NCBI GenBank assembly: GCA_020860565.1
Contig: JAJBUA010000067.1
Span: 30,953 to 94,952, forward strand
Source: Clostridiales bacterium
Lineage (GTDB): Bacteria > Bacillota > Clostridia > Lachnospirales > Lachnospiraceae
DNA length: 64,000 nt
Direction: 5' to 3'
Under the pieces are notes generated by a model. The model searched no databases and was not told where the DNA came from. It was given only the letters and a program-made list of their open reading frames with translations. This document shows positions 41,990 to 52,940 of this stretch, in pieces. Numbering within the stretch: position 1 is the first letter of the stretch; each line of letters starts with the position of its first letter. A program made the position numbers and the translations under genes.

Positions 41990-42928
41990 CTAAATCCATT
42001 CTCTGATCTGCCGATAGATTCCGGCGCCGTCCAGTTCGTATTTCTTCAGAAGATCTGCTGCGGATCCGGACTCTCCGAATATGTCGCGCATACCGATCCG
42101 TTTCACCGGCGTCGGCTCATGTTCGGACAGGAATTCGCATACTGCGCCGCCCAGTCCGCCGATGATCGAATGTTCTTCAACGGTAACGATCCGGCCGGTC
42201 TCCCGCGCTGCTTTTGCGATCAGTTCCTCATCCAGCGGTTTGATCGTATGGATGTTGATCACCCGCGCGTGGATTCCTTCGGTTTCCAGCTGTGCGGCTG
42301 CCTCCAGCGCGCCGGCCACGCACAGACCGGTTGCAATGATGGTGAGGTCGCCGCCGTCTTTTAATGTCACGCCTTTGCCGATTTCAAACTGGTAATCTTC
42401 CCGATCATTAATGACCGGCACTGCCAGTCGGCCAAAACGCAGATACACCGGCCCCACATATGCGGCGGCCGCCCGAACGGCAGCGCACGCCTCTATATCA
42501 TCCGCCGGATTGATAATCACCATACCGGGAATTGTCCGCATCAGCGCGATATCCTCCAAAGCCTGATGGCTCGCGCCGTCTTCGCCTACTGAGATACCTG
42601 CGTGAGTCAGCGCGATCTTTACATTCAGATGTGGATAACCTACCGAGCTGCGGATCTGCTCAAACGCGCGTCCTGCGCCAAACATCGCAAATGTGCTGGC
42701 AAACGGGAGTTTCCCGGCCGCAGCCAGCCCGGCCGCAATGCCGATCATATTGCCCTCGGCAATCCCGCAGTTGATATGCCGCTCCGGATAAGCCTTTCGG
42801 AACAGCTCGGTCTTCGTCGATACGGCCAGATCTGCGTCCAGCACAACCAGGTTATCATACTCCGCGCCAAGCTCCGCCAGTGTCCGGCCATAGCTGTCAC
42901 GGGTCGCAATCTTCTTTACATCTGACAT
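41990..42928 (-). CDS. Transketolase C-terminal subunit
   Basis: 312 residues, covering the pyrimidine-binding and C-terminal domains. LDADLAVSTKTELF, PERHINCGIAEGNMIGIAAGLAAAGKLPFASTFAMF (catalytic-type Glu in GIAEGNM) and GEDGASHQALEDIALMRTIPGM are typical. Together with the N-terminal subunit it transfers two-carbon units in the pentose phosphate pathway, or acts as a split DXPS-like enzyme. The genes overlap by 13 bases, in the usual N-then-C order. Confidence 0.93.
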   Translation of the reverse strand: MSDVKKIATRDSYGRTLAELGAEYDNLVVLDADLAVSTKTELFRKAYPERHINCGIAEGNMIGIAAGLAAAGKLPFASTFAMFGAGRAFEQIRSSVGYPHLNVKIALTHAGISVGEDGASHQALEDIALMRTIPGMVIINPADDIEACAAVRAAAAYVGPVYLRFGRLAVPVINDREDYQFEIGKGVTLKDGGDLTIIATGLCVAGALEAAAQLETEGIHARVINIHTIKPLDEELIAKAARETGRIVTVEEHSIIGGLGGAVCEFLSEHEPTPVKRIGMRDIFGESGSAADLLKKYELDGAGIYRQIREWI

Positions 42929-43758
42929 AATCTCTCACCTGCTTCCGTAAGTTCTCTCATCGCAGCCTCATACTCCGCGTCCTTGGGAGCTTTTCCATGC
43001 CAGTCTGCCTTATTTTCCATAAATGAGACCCCTTTGCCTTTTACGGTCTTCATCAGGATTGCCACCGGCTTTCCCGCCGGTTCCTTCGCTTTCCGGAATG
43101 CCTCGCGAAGCTGATTCATATCATTGCCATCCTCCACAGGGATGACACGGAAGCCAAACGCCTCAAACTTCTGATCAATCGGATACGGGGAATTCACTTC
43201 CTCCAGCGCACCGTCGATCTGAAGATTATTATTATCTACAATAGCAATTAAATTGTCCAGGTTCTTGGCACCGGCGAACATCAGTGCCTCCCAGACCTGC
43301 CCTTCCTCGAGCTCTCCGTCTCCCAGCAGGGCGTAAACACGATAAGCGTCTCCGCTGATCTTTGCCGCCAGTGCCATCCCGCACGCAGCGGAAATCCCCT
43401 GTCCCAACGATCCGGTTGACATATCGACTCCCGGCGTATGCTTCATGCTGGGATGTCCCTGCAGACGCGTCCCCAGATGACGCAGAGTAATCAGATCCTC
43501 CACCGGGAAAAAGCCCCGATAGGCCAGCGCCGCATACAGCGCCGGGGCAGCATGTCCCTTTGACAATACAAAACGATCCCGATCCGGCTTATCCGGCTCT
43601 TTCGGGTCTATGTTTAACTCTTCAAAATAGAGATAGGTCAGCACATCCGCGGCCGATAAGGAACCGCCCGGATGTCCGGATCTGGCGCTGTGCAGGCTCT
43701 CTATGATACTCTTTCTCACCTCGACTGCAGTTTTCTGCAGATCTGATATCGTCATCAT
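42916..43758 (-). CDS. Transketolase N-terminal subunit
   Basis: About 280 residues with the thiamine-diphosphate domain: HSARSGHPGGSLSAADVLTYLYF near residue 20 and GDGELEEGQVWEALMFAGAKNLDNLIAIVDNNNLQIDG near 140, the GDG-N motif that binds Mg-ThDP. AAAGGA lies nine bases before ATG 43758; the frame is open upstream to 43806. A strong promoter is at 43810-43838. The active site needs the C-terminal subunit encoded next. Confidence 0.93.
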   Translation of the reverse strand: MMTISDLQKTAVEVRKSIIESLHSARSGHPGGSLSAADVLTYLYFEELNIDPKEPDKPDRDRFVLSKGHAAPALYAALAYRGFFPVEDLITLRHLGTRLQGHPSMKHTPGVDMSTGSLGQGISAACGMALAAKISGDAYRVYALLGDGELEEGQVWEALMFAGAKNLDNLIAIVDNNNLQIDGALEEVNSPYPIDQKFEAFGFRVIPVEDGNDMNQLREAFRKAKEPAGKPVAILMKTVKGKGVSFMENKADWHGKAPKDAEYEAAMRELTEAGERLCQM

Positions 43759-43809
43759 CGTGTTTTGTCCTTTCATCTGGGAAAAGCTTTTCTCTTTAGC
43801 CCACACACC

Positions 43810-43838
43810 ATGATACTAAGTTCTCATTCTTAAGTCAA
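43810..43838 (-). promoter_or_regulatory. Sigma-A promoter of the transketolase genes
   Basis: TTGACT (43833-43838) and TATCAT (43810-43815) with a 17-base spacer on the minus strand, 50 bases before the start codon. Confidence 0.7.
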
Positions 43839-43916
43839 GCACGAAAATTGATCAGGCAGGACTTTTCCATCCACTCCCGTCAGCTTCCTCTTCCCTTTTT
43901 CATCTCTGAAAATTGC

Positions 43917-45293
43917 CTATGCAACTCCCATCAGGACACCGGCTGCCATCACAATTGATGTCAATACCAGCCACATCCCATACAACGGCAGCATCCATTT
44001 CAGCCACTTCTCATACTTGACCCCTGCGATCGCGATGCTCGCCATCATCGTTCCGTTTGTCGGGAAGATCAGATTGGAAAGTCCATCGCCATACTGGTAA
44101 GCACAGACAGCCATCTGACGGCTTACACCGATAACATCCGACAGCGGAGCCATAATCGGCATAACAATCGCCGCCTGACCGGATCCGGATGAAACAAAGA
44201 AATTGAAGATCACGTTAATGTAATACATCACCGGCCCCACCAGCCAGCGCGGCAATACCAGCAGGATCTGCGCCATGCCGTAGATAATCGTGTGAATAAT
44301 ATTACCGTTCGTAAGAATAACGGAAACTGCTGTCGCACAGCCCACCAGCATCGCGGAAAAGCACATCTGCTTGGTTCCTGCGATAAAGGACTTCACAAAT
44401 CCATCCGCTCCCATACCGGAGGCTGCCGCCACAATCACTGCAATACAGAAGAAGATCGTCTCCAGATATGCAATACCCCATCCGTATTTAAGAGAACCGT
44501 AAATATAGATTCCCATAGCAACTACAAGTGTAATCAGACAAATCGCGTGACGAATGGTAAATTCATCATTCAGGTCATCCTCGTTCTGCTCAATCACAAA
44601 TTCATCGCCCATAATGCTCTTTGACGGATCTTTCGACACTTGATTCGCATAGTGCATAATATACATCAAAGTGATTGCAAGACCAACCAGCCATGCAACA
44701 GTACGGAAACCAAACCCGGAAAGTACCGGAATCTCAGCGATCTTCTGCGCCATCTGCACGGTTGCTGCACACATCGGGCTCATGCCGAAACCACAATAAG
44801 CAGCCACCAGCATCATCGCCACCGCTACCATCTGATCCATCTTCAATTTCTTTGCGAGGATCAGACCTACCGGAATAAAAGCCACAACCGGATTTGCCAT
44901 CACGCCTACCGCACCCAACACCGACATCAGGATGCAGATAACCGGAAGAATGATAATGGATTTGTTTCCATACTTCTTAATCAGGAAATTGACGAAACAG
45001 TCAATCGCCTTTGAATCAATTAAAATATTAAAATAACCGCCCAGCAAAAAAATCAGAATAATAATCGAGGAGCCGTTCGCCATACCTGTACTGATCGAAT
45101 TGACGAACTGCCACAACGTTGTCGGGCTCTGGTCAATATAATGAAATGAATTGGGATCGATCGTTGAGGTATCCGCGATCTTATCATAGGTTCCGGCCGG
45201 AATAATATAAGTCAGAATCGCCGCCAGGATCATAATACCAAATACAATAATAAAAGCATTCGGAACTGTAAATTTTTTCTTTGTTTCGCTCAT
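43917..45293 (-). CDS. YfcC-family carrier (C4-dicarboxylate/amino acid type)
   Basis: 458 residues with about twelve hydrophobic segments. VPNAFIIVFGIMILAAILTYIIPAG at the N-terminus and SSGSGQAAIVMPIMAPLSDVIGVSRQMAVCAYQYGDGLSNLIFPT near residue 370 are typical of YfcC/ArcD-like carriers. GGGGAG precedes the ATG. It follows the N-acyl-D-amino acid deacylase gene by 42 bases, so the substrate may be an (acyl-)amino acid or the keto acid product rather than a dicarboxylate; this is inference from the operon. Confidence 0.87.
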   Translation of the reverse strand: MSETKKKFTVPNAFIIVFGIMILAAILTYIIPAGTYDKIADTSTIDPNSFHYIDQSPTTLWQFVNSISTGMANGSSIIILIFLLGGYFNILIDSKAIDCFVNFLIKKYGNKSIIILPVICILMSVLGAVGVMANPVVAFIPVGLILAKKLKMDQMVAVAMMLVAAYCGFGMSPMCAATVQMAQKIAEIPVLSGFGFRTVAWLVGLAITLMYIMHYANQVSKDPSKSIMGDEFVIEQNEDDLNDEFTIRHAICLITLVVAMGIYIYGSLKYGWGIAYLETIFFCIAVIVAAASGMGADGFVKSFIAGTKQMCFSAMLVGCATAVSVILTNGNIIHTIIYGMAQILLVLPRWLVGPVMYYINVIFNFFVSSGSGQAAIVMPIMAPLSDVIGVSRQMAVCAYQYGDGLSNLIFPTNGTMMASIAIAGVKYEKWLKWMLPLYGMWLVLTSIVMAAGVLMGVA

Positions 45294-45335
45294 AGTAATC
45301 TCCCCATTTTCTTTTCGAATTTTAAAGCAATTTTG

Positions 45336-46970
45336 TTAATCGGCACTTCCGTCGAAACGCCGCAGTACCCGCCCCGCACGTACTTCCGTCTGGATTCCTT
45401 CCTCCAGCGCAAACTGTCCGTTTACCATTACATAACGAAATCCCGTAGTGAATTCACGCGGATGGACAGCGTCTGCCTGATCCTGCACAGTCTCAGGATC
45501 AAATACAACCAAATCGGCAAAATATCCCTCCCTGATCTGTCCGCGTTTTTCCAGATGCAGATGCCTTGCCGGAAGCATCGTCAGCTTCCGCACCGCGTCT
45601 TCCAGAGAAATCAGTTTTTTCTTCCTTACAAATTCGGCGAGGTAATGTCCATGCGTACCATAGCCCCTCATGTGCGGCTTTCCCTTTGCCAGAGGGCCCT
45701 GCTTCGCAAGTGTAGCGGAATCCGAGCCAACCATGATTTCAGGCTGAGAACCGATGATATCAACATCCTCCTGAGACATACCCTCCACAAGGACAAGCGT
45801 TCTGGCATGTTCCTCAATCAACATCTGAAAGAAATATTCTTCTACTGTAATTCCAAGCTCTTTGGCCGCTTCGGTCAGACGCAATCCTTCCATCCATTTA
45901 TGTTCCGGCAAATTTACTGTAGACACCGTCAGCCGGTCAAAACCGCCAATCGTCTTTGCCAGGTTCTGCCAGCCCGGCAGTCCGTCGCGAATGTCTGACA
46001 GGATTCTCTCCTGAACCGCTGGATCCTTAATTTTCTCAACCATCGCGTCGATCCCATCCTTCGAGACCCAGGGCGGCAGCATAGCCATTAATGAAGTCAT
46101 GCCGCTGTTATATGGATATTGATCTGCGGTAAGACGGATCCCGCGGCTTTTAGCCTCTTCAAACAAACCAAAGAGCCAGTCAGTCTTATAAAAATTCTGT
46201 ACACCGGTCAGCTTCAGGTGAGAAATATTTAACCGGACGCCGGCACGTTCTGCCACCTCAAAAGCTTCCTTAAGAGCCTCTTCTTCGCGGTCGCCCTCAT
46301 CCCGGATATGTGAAGTATAAAAGCCATCGAATTCCGCCACGACCTTACACAGTTCCGTCATCTCCGGGATCCCAACCGCCGCTCCCGGAAGATAGATGAG
46401 TCCGCTGCTCATGCCTACGGCCCCGGCCTCCATTGCCTCGCGGACAATCTGCTTCATCTGTTCCAGTTCACCTTGCGTCGGTTCCCGCTGATCCATACCC
46501 ATCACGCTGATCCGGACCGCTCCCTCTGCAAGAATCGGAACCATATTGACAGCAATTGGCGCCTTCTCCAGATACCGCAGATATTCCTCAAATGTGTGCC
46601 AGTGGAACTCCAGTTCCGCGTTAATATTTCCGATAATACGCGTTTTTAAATAGGTCTTAAGCTGTCCCTCATATTGATCACTCACCGGTGCCGGACCGAT
46701 ACCACAGTTACCGCACACATCCGTCGTAACTCCGTCATAAATCCGGTTTTCTGCACGTCCATCATAGAGAACACTTAAATCAGAATGTGTATGCACATCA
46801 ATAAATCCGGGAGCAACGCAAAGTCCTTCCGCATCCACCTCCCGATCAGCTGTGATCCCCCGCAGATTTCCGATTTTTATAATCCGGTCATCCTCAACCA
46901 GCACATCCGCTTGATATCCCGGTGCACCCGTACCATCAATAATCTTTCCGTTTATAATTTTAATCTTCAT
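45336..46970 (-). CDS. N-acyl-D-amino acid deacylase (amidohydrolase superfamily)
   Basis: 544 residues. Removes the acyl group from N-acyl-D-amino acids. Metal motifs: PGFIDVHTHSDL (about 55-66), TSHIRDEGD (about 222), NISHLKLTG (about 252), and SDSATL (about 370). VCGNCGIGPAP near residue 88 holds the conserved Cys that binds zinc in D-aminoacylase. The operon also encodes a D-amino acid aminotransferase upstream and a carrier downstream, which supports the D-specific call over N-acyl-L-enzymes. Confidence 0.92.
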   Translation of the reverse strand: MKIKIINGKIIDGTGAPGYQADVLVEDDRIIKIGNLRGITADREVDAEGLCVAPGFIDVHTHSDLSVLYDGRAENRIYDGVTTDVCGNCGIGPAPVSDQYEGQLKTYLKTRIIGNINAELEFHWHTFEEYLRYLEKAPIAVNMVPILAEGAVRISVMGMDQREPTQGELEQMKQIVREAMEAGAVGMSSGLIYLPGAAVGIPEMTELCKVVAEFDGFYTSHIRDEGDREEEALKEAFEVAERAGVRLNISHLKLTGVQNFYKTDWLFGLFEEAKSRGIRLTADQYPYNSGMTSLMAMLPPWVSKDGIDAMVEKIKDPAVQERILSDIRDGLPGWQNLAKTIGGFDRLTVSTVNLPEHKWMEGLRLTEAAKELGITVEEYFFQMLIEEHARTLVLVEGMSQEDVDIIGSQPEIMVGSDSATLAKQGPLAKGKPHMRGYGTHGHYLAEFVRKKKLISLEDAVRKLTMLPARHLHLEKRGQIREGYFADLVVFDPETVQDQADAVHPREFTTGFRYVMVNGQFALEEGIQTEVRAGRVLRRFDGSAD

Positions 46971-47056
46971 GGAAATCTAAGTCCTTTATTTTTTATTTCC
47001 ATCCTTAATTGTTAACGTCAGATCCCAAAATTTTCTATATGAAACAATCGTTTCTC

Positions 47057-47899
47057 CTATTTGGTATCCTCTGCATAATATTTCTTATAAGCATCCTGCA
47101 GGATTTTCAATGTCTGAGGATCCCGTCCTCCGACCGGCTGTCCATCCAGTTCCGTCGCTGCGATACACAATCCGCCCGAACTGCTCACAATAATCTCATC
47201 CGCCGCCTTCAGCTCATCCATCGTAAATGGCTCCTCGCGTGTTGCAATACCATTTTCCCCGGCCAGCATAAGCAGATGCTTTAACGTAACGCCGGGAAGG
47301 ATCAGATTATCCCTGGGCGGAGTGCACAATACACCGTCTTTTATCATCAGAATATTGCTGTGCGCGCATTCGGTCACACGCTCTCCCCGATGAAACACCG
47401 TTTCCTGACAACCGGCCTCCATGCATCTCTGATAGGCAATCACGCTCGGAATCAGATTCAACGTTTTAATATTGCAGTGAAGGAAACGGGTGTCCTCCAT
47501 CGAAATCAGTTTAAATGTCCGATCCAACGGTATCAGTTCATACGGCGTAGTAAAGATCATCAGGTTTGGTTTTATTTCTTTTGACGGAAACTGATGCCCA
47601 CGCATCGCCGTTCCGCGAGAACACTGCCAGTAAAGCATGCCATGGTCGGTATCAACCGCATCCACACACTTTTGCAGTTCAGCCAACAGCTCGTCTTCTG
47701 TCAGTGGAAAGTCAATTTCCAGCAGACGGCAGCTATTATAGAAACGGTCAAGATGATCTTTTTTGGCAAAGATATGATTGTTTGCAAATGTCGTTGCATC
47801 ATATACCCCATCTCCAAAATACACGGCACGATCCAGCATGGGAATTTTCATTTCTTCCAGAGACCCAATTTTCCCATTATAGTAGCCCACATATTTCAT
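47057..47899 (-). CDS. D-amino acid aminotransferase, PLP class IV
   Basis: 280 residues. Transfers the amino group of D-amino acids to 2-oxoglutarate. FGDGVYDATTFANNHIFAKKDHLDRFYNS at the N-terminus, the catalytic Lys in HCNIKTLNLIPSVIA (about 146), ETVFHRGERVTECAHSNILMI and GVTLKHLLMLA fit the Dat/BcaT fold. It is the first gene of the D-amino acid operon, 86 bases before the deacylase gene. GGGG-type site with AAAAGGGGA upstream of the ATG. It could also serve D-amino acid synthesis, but the deacylase and carrier suggest catabolism. Confidence 0.9.
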   Translation of the reverse strand: MKYVGYYNGKIGSLEEMKIPMLDRAVYFGDGVYDATTFANNHIFAKKDHLDRFYNSCRLLEIDFPLTEDELLAELQKCVDAVDTDHGMLYWQCSRGTAMRGHQFPSKEIKPNLMIFTTPYELIPLDRTFKLISMEDTRFLHCNIKTLNLIPSVIAYQRCMEAGCQETVFHRGERVTECAHSNILMIKDGVLCTPPRDNLILPGVTLKHLLMLAGENGIATREEPFTMDELKAADEIIVSSSGGLCIAATELDGQPVGGRDPQTLKILQDAYKKYYAEDTK

Positions 47900-47942
47900 G
47901 TCAGTACAATCCCCTTTTCTTAGATTTTACAACAATGCATTT

Positions 47943-47999
47943 ATTATAACAAACCCGTCAAATTTTCACAATCATTTTGTCAAGTTTCACAATCATTTA
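47943..47999 (-). promoter_or_regulatory. Promoter with tandem direct repeats before the D-amino acid operon
   Basis: TATAAT (47943-47948) has a poor -35 (TTGTGA, 47966-47971) at 17 bases, suggesting activator dependence. Two direct repeats of about 21 bases (47957-47977 and 47979-47998, core ATGATTGTGAAA then TTGAC on the minus strand) are spaced 22 bases, two helix turns, and cover the -35 region. They look like tandem sites for an unknown regulator. Confidence 0.6.
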
Positions 48000-48051
48000 T
48001 TCTCCCATCCACAAAAATCAGAAAAACTTTTTCCGTGGCTCTGCGCAAAAT

Positions 48052-48141
48052 AAAAGAAGCCGCCCAACCGGACAGCTCCTTTTTTCATTTTATAAAGAGG
48101 TTAAAGGGAGGAGAGCTGATAACGTTTCCCGATATCAGCTC
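48052..48141. terminator. Terminator-like hairpins in the 47.9-48.3 kb gap
   Basis: Within the 399-base gap, 48052-48086 can fold as AGAAGC...GCTCCT with A/T runs on both sides (AAAAG and CTTTTTT), a likely terminator of the ATP-grasp transcript. A second perfect stem, GAGCTGATA/TATCAGCTC, is at 48113-48141. The remainder (48142-48298) shows nothing recognisable. Confidence 0.5.
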
Positions 48142-48298
48142 AGGTATTATGAAAAAAAATTCTGGCAACTCCTAGAACAACTTGTTTGTTGTCTATGGTC
48201 ATAGTATATACAGAAAACATGAAAAAATCATGATTCTCATGTAAACTTATTTTGAATTTTTTGAACAGTTTATGAACGTTCCTCCGCGCCCCGTGTCC

Positions 48299-49498
48299 TT
48301 AATTTTTCGTTGCAAGGATATCCGCATAGAACTTGTCAAGCTGCTTTTGCGTAGAGAAATTCGCAATATACATCCGGTTTCCCATTGCCCCCGCAAGCGC
48401 GTCCGGAATCCGTCCAACCATCTTCATATTCGCGCCGTATTTTTTCATGATATCCTCATGACTCATCACAAAATCCTTGCCGTCACGCAGGCCGGCAAAA
48501 CCGCAGAAGAAATGCTCTTCATCGGACGTAAGCGTAGATTTATCATAGGCAATCATATCCGCCCAGATCTTATAAACATTGGTACTGTTCGCAAAATTCA
48601 TCATATCCGGAGAGAATCCTCCGCACGGACGCATATTGACCTCCAGCGCTACCACATCGCCCTTCTTGCCCATGCCTTCCTGATCTTCGGTCAGGCGGAA
48701 GAACTCAAAGTGCACAAAGCGGCTCTTAACGCCAAAGCTCCTGACCGTCGCACGTCCCTGCTTCTTCGTATCTGCCGGCAGTTTCTTCAGAATATAATAA
48801 ATGGAATTATCATTGTAATTTACGATATCCATAATAGACATCGGTGTTACATTACCGGTTTCAAAAATCGGATTGCCGTTGGAATCGATGATCGCGTCAT
48901 AGGAATTGACTTCCGCATGGATGAATTCTTCCATAATATAGGTGACGCCTTCCATGCGCTTTTCCATGAAATTCTCCAGCTGTGCTTCATCTTCAATCTT
49001 CCAGGTATCGGACGCGCCTACGCCGTTGTCCGGCTTTGCGACTACCGGATAACCGACCTTGCGGATAAATGCCTTGCAGCCCTTCATATCTTCTACAATA
49101 TAATAACGGGCGGTCGGGATACCGGCCTGCTCATAATATGCCTTCATTTTGGATTTGTACTTAATCCGCGGCATATCGCTTGTCTGGAATCCGCTCGTGA
49201 TGTTAAAATCTGTACGCAGTTTTGCGTCGCGCTCCAGCCAGTATTCGTTATTGGACTCCAGCCAGTCGATACGGCCGTGCTTGAATGTCAGAAATGCTAC
49301 TGCACGGTATACTTCGTCATAGTTTTCCAGACTGCCTACCTTATAATATTCATTCAGGCTGTCCTTCAGCTCCTGGCTGAGTTCATCGTACGGCTGATCG
49401 CCGATGCCCAGTACGTTCAGGCCGTTGTTTTTTAATTCCCGGCAGAACTGCCAGTAGTTGGTCGGGAAATTCGGTGAGATGAAGATAAAATTTTTCAT
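48299..49498 (-). CDS. ATP-grasp enzyme of unknown substrate
   Basis: 399 residues. ATP-grasp features: a pre-ATP domain opening FIFISPNFPTNYWQFCRELKNNG, lysines in KSKMKAYYEQAGIPTARYYIV and YPVVAKPDNGVGASDTWKI, and EEFIHAEVNSYDAI; the metal site is in VVALEVNMRPCGGFSPDMMNFA. Members ligate a carboxylate to an amine or thiol through an acyl phosphate, often for small peptides or cofactors. The substrate is unknown. GGGAGG precedes the ATG. Two esterase genes and glpK lie upstream in the same direction. Confidence 0.85.
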   Translation of the reverse strand: MKNFIFISPNFPTNYWQFCRELKNNGLNVLGIGDQPYDELSQELKDSLNEYYKVGSLENYDEVYRAVAFLTFKHGRIDWLESNNEYWLERDAKLRTDFNITSGFQTSDMPRIKYKSKMKAYYEQAGIPTARYYIVEDMKGCKAFIRKVGYPVVAKPDNGVGASDTWKIEDEAQLENFMEKRMEGVTYIMEEFIHAEVNSYDAIIDSNGNPIFETGNVTPMSIMDIVNYNDNSIYYILKKLPADTKKQGRATVRSFGVKSRFVHFEFFRLTEDQEGMGKKGDVVALEVNMRPCGGFSPDMMNFANSTNVYKIWADMIAYDKSTLTSDEEHFFCGFAGLRDGKDFVMSHEDIMKKYGANMKMVGRIPDALAGAMGNRMYIANFSTQKQLDKFYADILATKN

Positions 49499-49607
49499 GA
49501 TTGTCCTCCCATTTTTTGTATTTTAATTTTTATTTACCCTTATTTTTCAGTCCGTCCGTGAGACGGAAATAACTTCCTCCGATATTGGCTACAGTTCAAA
49601 GTACAAA

Positions 49608-50363
49608 TTATTTCTCCAGTAAATGCGGTACAAAGTATGTCACCTGCTTGTACCACCAGGGCCAGTCGTGGGCGCAGTCGTAACCCCACAGGTCGACCCA
49701 TGCCGGGATGTCTTTGCTGCGCATGATGTCCCGCAGCTGATAGGTCGTGTCCGGACGTTCCCATGGGCCGCGGCCGCAGCAGATGATGCATTTTCCCTGA
49801 CGGTACAGATCCATGTAGGGATGATCCTGCGGCATGTTAGGCAGGTAATGTACCGGGGAATTCAGGTATACCAGGTCATCCATATAGCCGCCGAAACCGT
49901 ATTCCGCCGTATAAATCCCGCTCAGGGCCAGACAGCCGCTGAAGAGATCCGGACGGCGCAGGTACAGATTGACCGCATGAGTCGCGCCCAGACTGCAGCC
50001 GAAAGTGATGATCCCCGGCTCGCCGGATGTCCCGTTGCATTCATTGGCAATGGAACGGATAAACGGCACCATCTCATCGGTGATATAGCTGATCCACTGC
50101 TCATGCCGCTCGATACGCCAACGCGCGTCGCCGAATTCATTGGACCAGGTTTCCTTGTCGATCGTATCGATGGAAAATACCATTACCTGACCGGACTCGA
50201 TCCATGGTCCCCAGTAATCCGTCATTTTATAATTTTCAAAATCGTAAAAGCGTCCGTCCTGACAAGGGATAAACAGCACCGGCTGACCGGCATGTCCGTA
50301 GACCTTGCACTCCATATCCCGGTTCAAAACCGGGCTGTAATCTTTAAAATATTGTGTTTCCAT
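49608..50363 (-). CDS. Esterase-family alpha/beta hydrolase
   Basis: 251 residues, putative esterase (EstD-like). The nucleophile serine is in ITFGCSLGATHAVNL (about residue 116) and the catalytic His in GYDCAHDWPWWYKQ near the C-terminus. VLFIPCQDGRFYDFENYKM near residue 30 fits the strand leading to the oxyanion hole. No signal peptide. AAGGAAGGGG precedes the ATG. It lies 110 bases before the ATP-grasp gene; the joint substrate is not known. Confidence 0.82.
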   Translation of the reverse strand: METQYFKDYSPVLNRDMECKVYGHAGQPVLFIPCQDGRFYDFENYKMTDYWGPWIESGQVMVFSIDTIDKETWSNEFGDARWRIERHEQWISYITDEMVPFIRSIANECNGTSGEPGIITFGCSLGATHAVNLYLRRPDLFSGCLALSGIYTAEYGFGGYMDDLVYLNSPVHYLPNMPQDHPYMDLYRQGKCIICCGRGPWERPDTTYQLRDIMRSKDIPAWVDLWGYDCAHDWPWWYKQVTYFVPHLLEK

Positions 50364-50475
50364 GGTAAGCCCCTTCCTTCTCCCTGATATCTTTTATTTC
50401 ATTCCCACCGGGTTATTTTCCTCAAAATCAGCCGCCTCCGCTCAGAATCCGGCATCTTCTGTACACGCGATATCC

Positions 50476-51351
50476 TTAATCTTCGTGATACTCCTCATCT
50501 TCCTGAAATTCCTCATTTTCATGGAATTCCTCTTCTTCATAAAAACCCTCTTCCGGATTTTCCTCGTCTCCATCCGGTTCCCCTTCTTCCTCATAACCGA
50601 GTGTCTCCATAAAGAATGGAACCTGCCGTTCCCAGCTGGCTTCGCAGTGGGTGCCTCCCGGTATGATACGGGCCGTAACCTTGATTCCTCTGGCAATCAG
50701 CAGGCTTACCGCCCGGCCGAAAGCGCTGCGCATATCAACGTGATTGTCAAATTCCAGATCCCCATAATCAATATAAAGCACGGTGTTGGGATCAATTTCC
50801 GCTGTCTGAATCAGCTGCTCAACCTTTCTGCGGCCGGTCCAGAGGGAGGGAGATAATGCCGCGGCCCTGGAAAAATACTGATTATATTCCAGAAGCGCAT
50901 ATACGCTCATCAGTCCGCCCATCGAACTGCCCGCGATAAACGTGGTTTCACGAAACGGCAGCGTACGGTAATTTTCATCGATCATCGGTTTCAGGGTATA
51001 GATCCACCACTCCATTGTGATCCTTCCCTTGCCTGTAATTCGCCCGATCCCGTCTTCCCGAAACGAATAGGGGGCGTACTCACGCAGACGCCCGTTATTG
51101 GGGCTGTCATTGCACTCCACCGCAGCGATAATCAGCGGCGTCCCGGTCGCATCCATATAATCCTTCATGCCCCAGCTTTTGCCGTAGGTCGCGTCTTCAT
51201 CAAAGAATACATTCTGACCGTCAAACATATAGAGAACCGGATAACGGCGCTCCGGATCCTCATCATAGAAATCCGGAAGATACACATAGACTCTGCGCTT
51301 TTTGCGCCGTCCGGTGAGCTCCGGAATCGTAATCTTAAATACATCAACCAT
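50476..51351 (-). CDS. Esterase (FrsA/EstD-type fold) with acidic tail
   Basis: About 291 residues. The alpha/beta-hydrolase core has YPVLYMFDGQNVFFD, the nucleophile in FIAGSSMGGLMSVYAL (about 130) and His in IIPGGTHCEASWERQVPFFMETL near residue 240. The final 45 residues are almost entirely Glu/Asp with aromatic positions (EEFHENEEFQEDEEYHED), an unusual tail. ATG 51351 has GGAGAA ten bases upstream. Enzymes of this type hydrolyse acyl esters or siderophores; the neighbouring esterase is a separate, unrelated-looking family. Confidence 0.83.
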   Translation of the reverse strand: MVDVFKITIPELTGRRKKRRVYVYLPDFYDEDPERRYPVLYMFDGQNVFFDEDATYGKSWGMKDYMDATGTPLIIAAVECNDSPNNGRLREYAPYSFREDGIGRITGKGRITMEWWIYTLKPMIDENYRTLPFRETTFIAGSSMGGLMSVYALLEYNQYFSRAAALSPSLWTGRRKVEQLIQTAEIDPNTVLYIDYGDLEFDNHVDMRSAFGRAVSLLIARGIKVTARIIPGGTHCEASWERQVPFFMETLGYEEEGEPDGDEENPEEGFYEEEEFHENEEFQEDEEYHED

Positions 51352-51405
51352 AATAATTCTCCTGCATTTTTTCACTATAGCATAAGCAAAAATAAATTTC
51401 AATCA

Positions 51406-52914
<1,509 letters not shown>

Positions 52915-52940
52915 TTATTTTTCGCGTTTCTTTTTATCAT

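Noticed and set aside
47977..48204. Possible small gene in the gap after the ATP-grasp gene
   Set aside because: It has no ribosome site, covers a terminator-like stem and the promoter repeats of the D-amino acid operon, and shows no family pattern.
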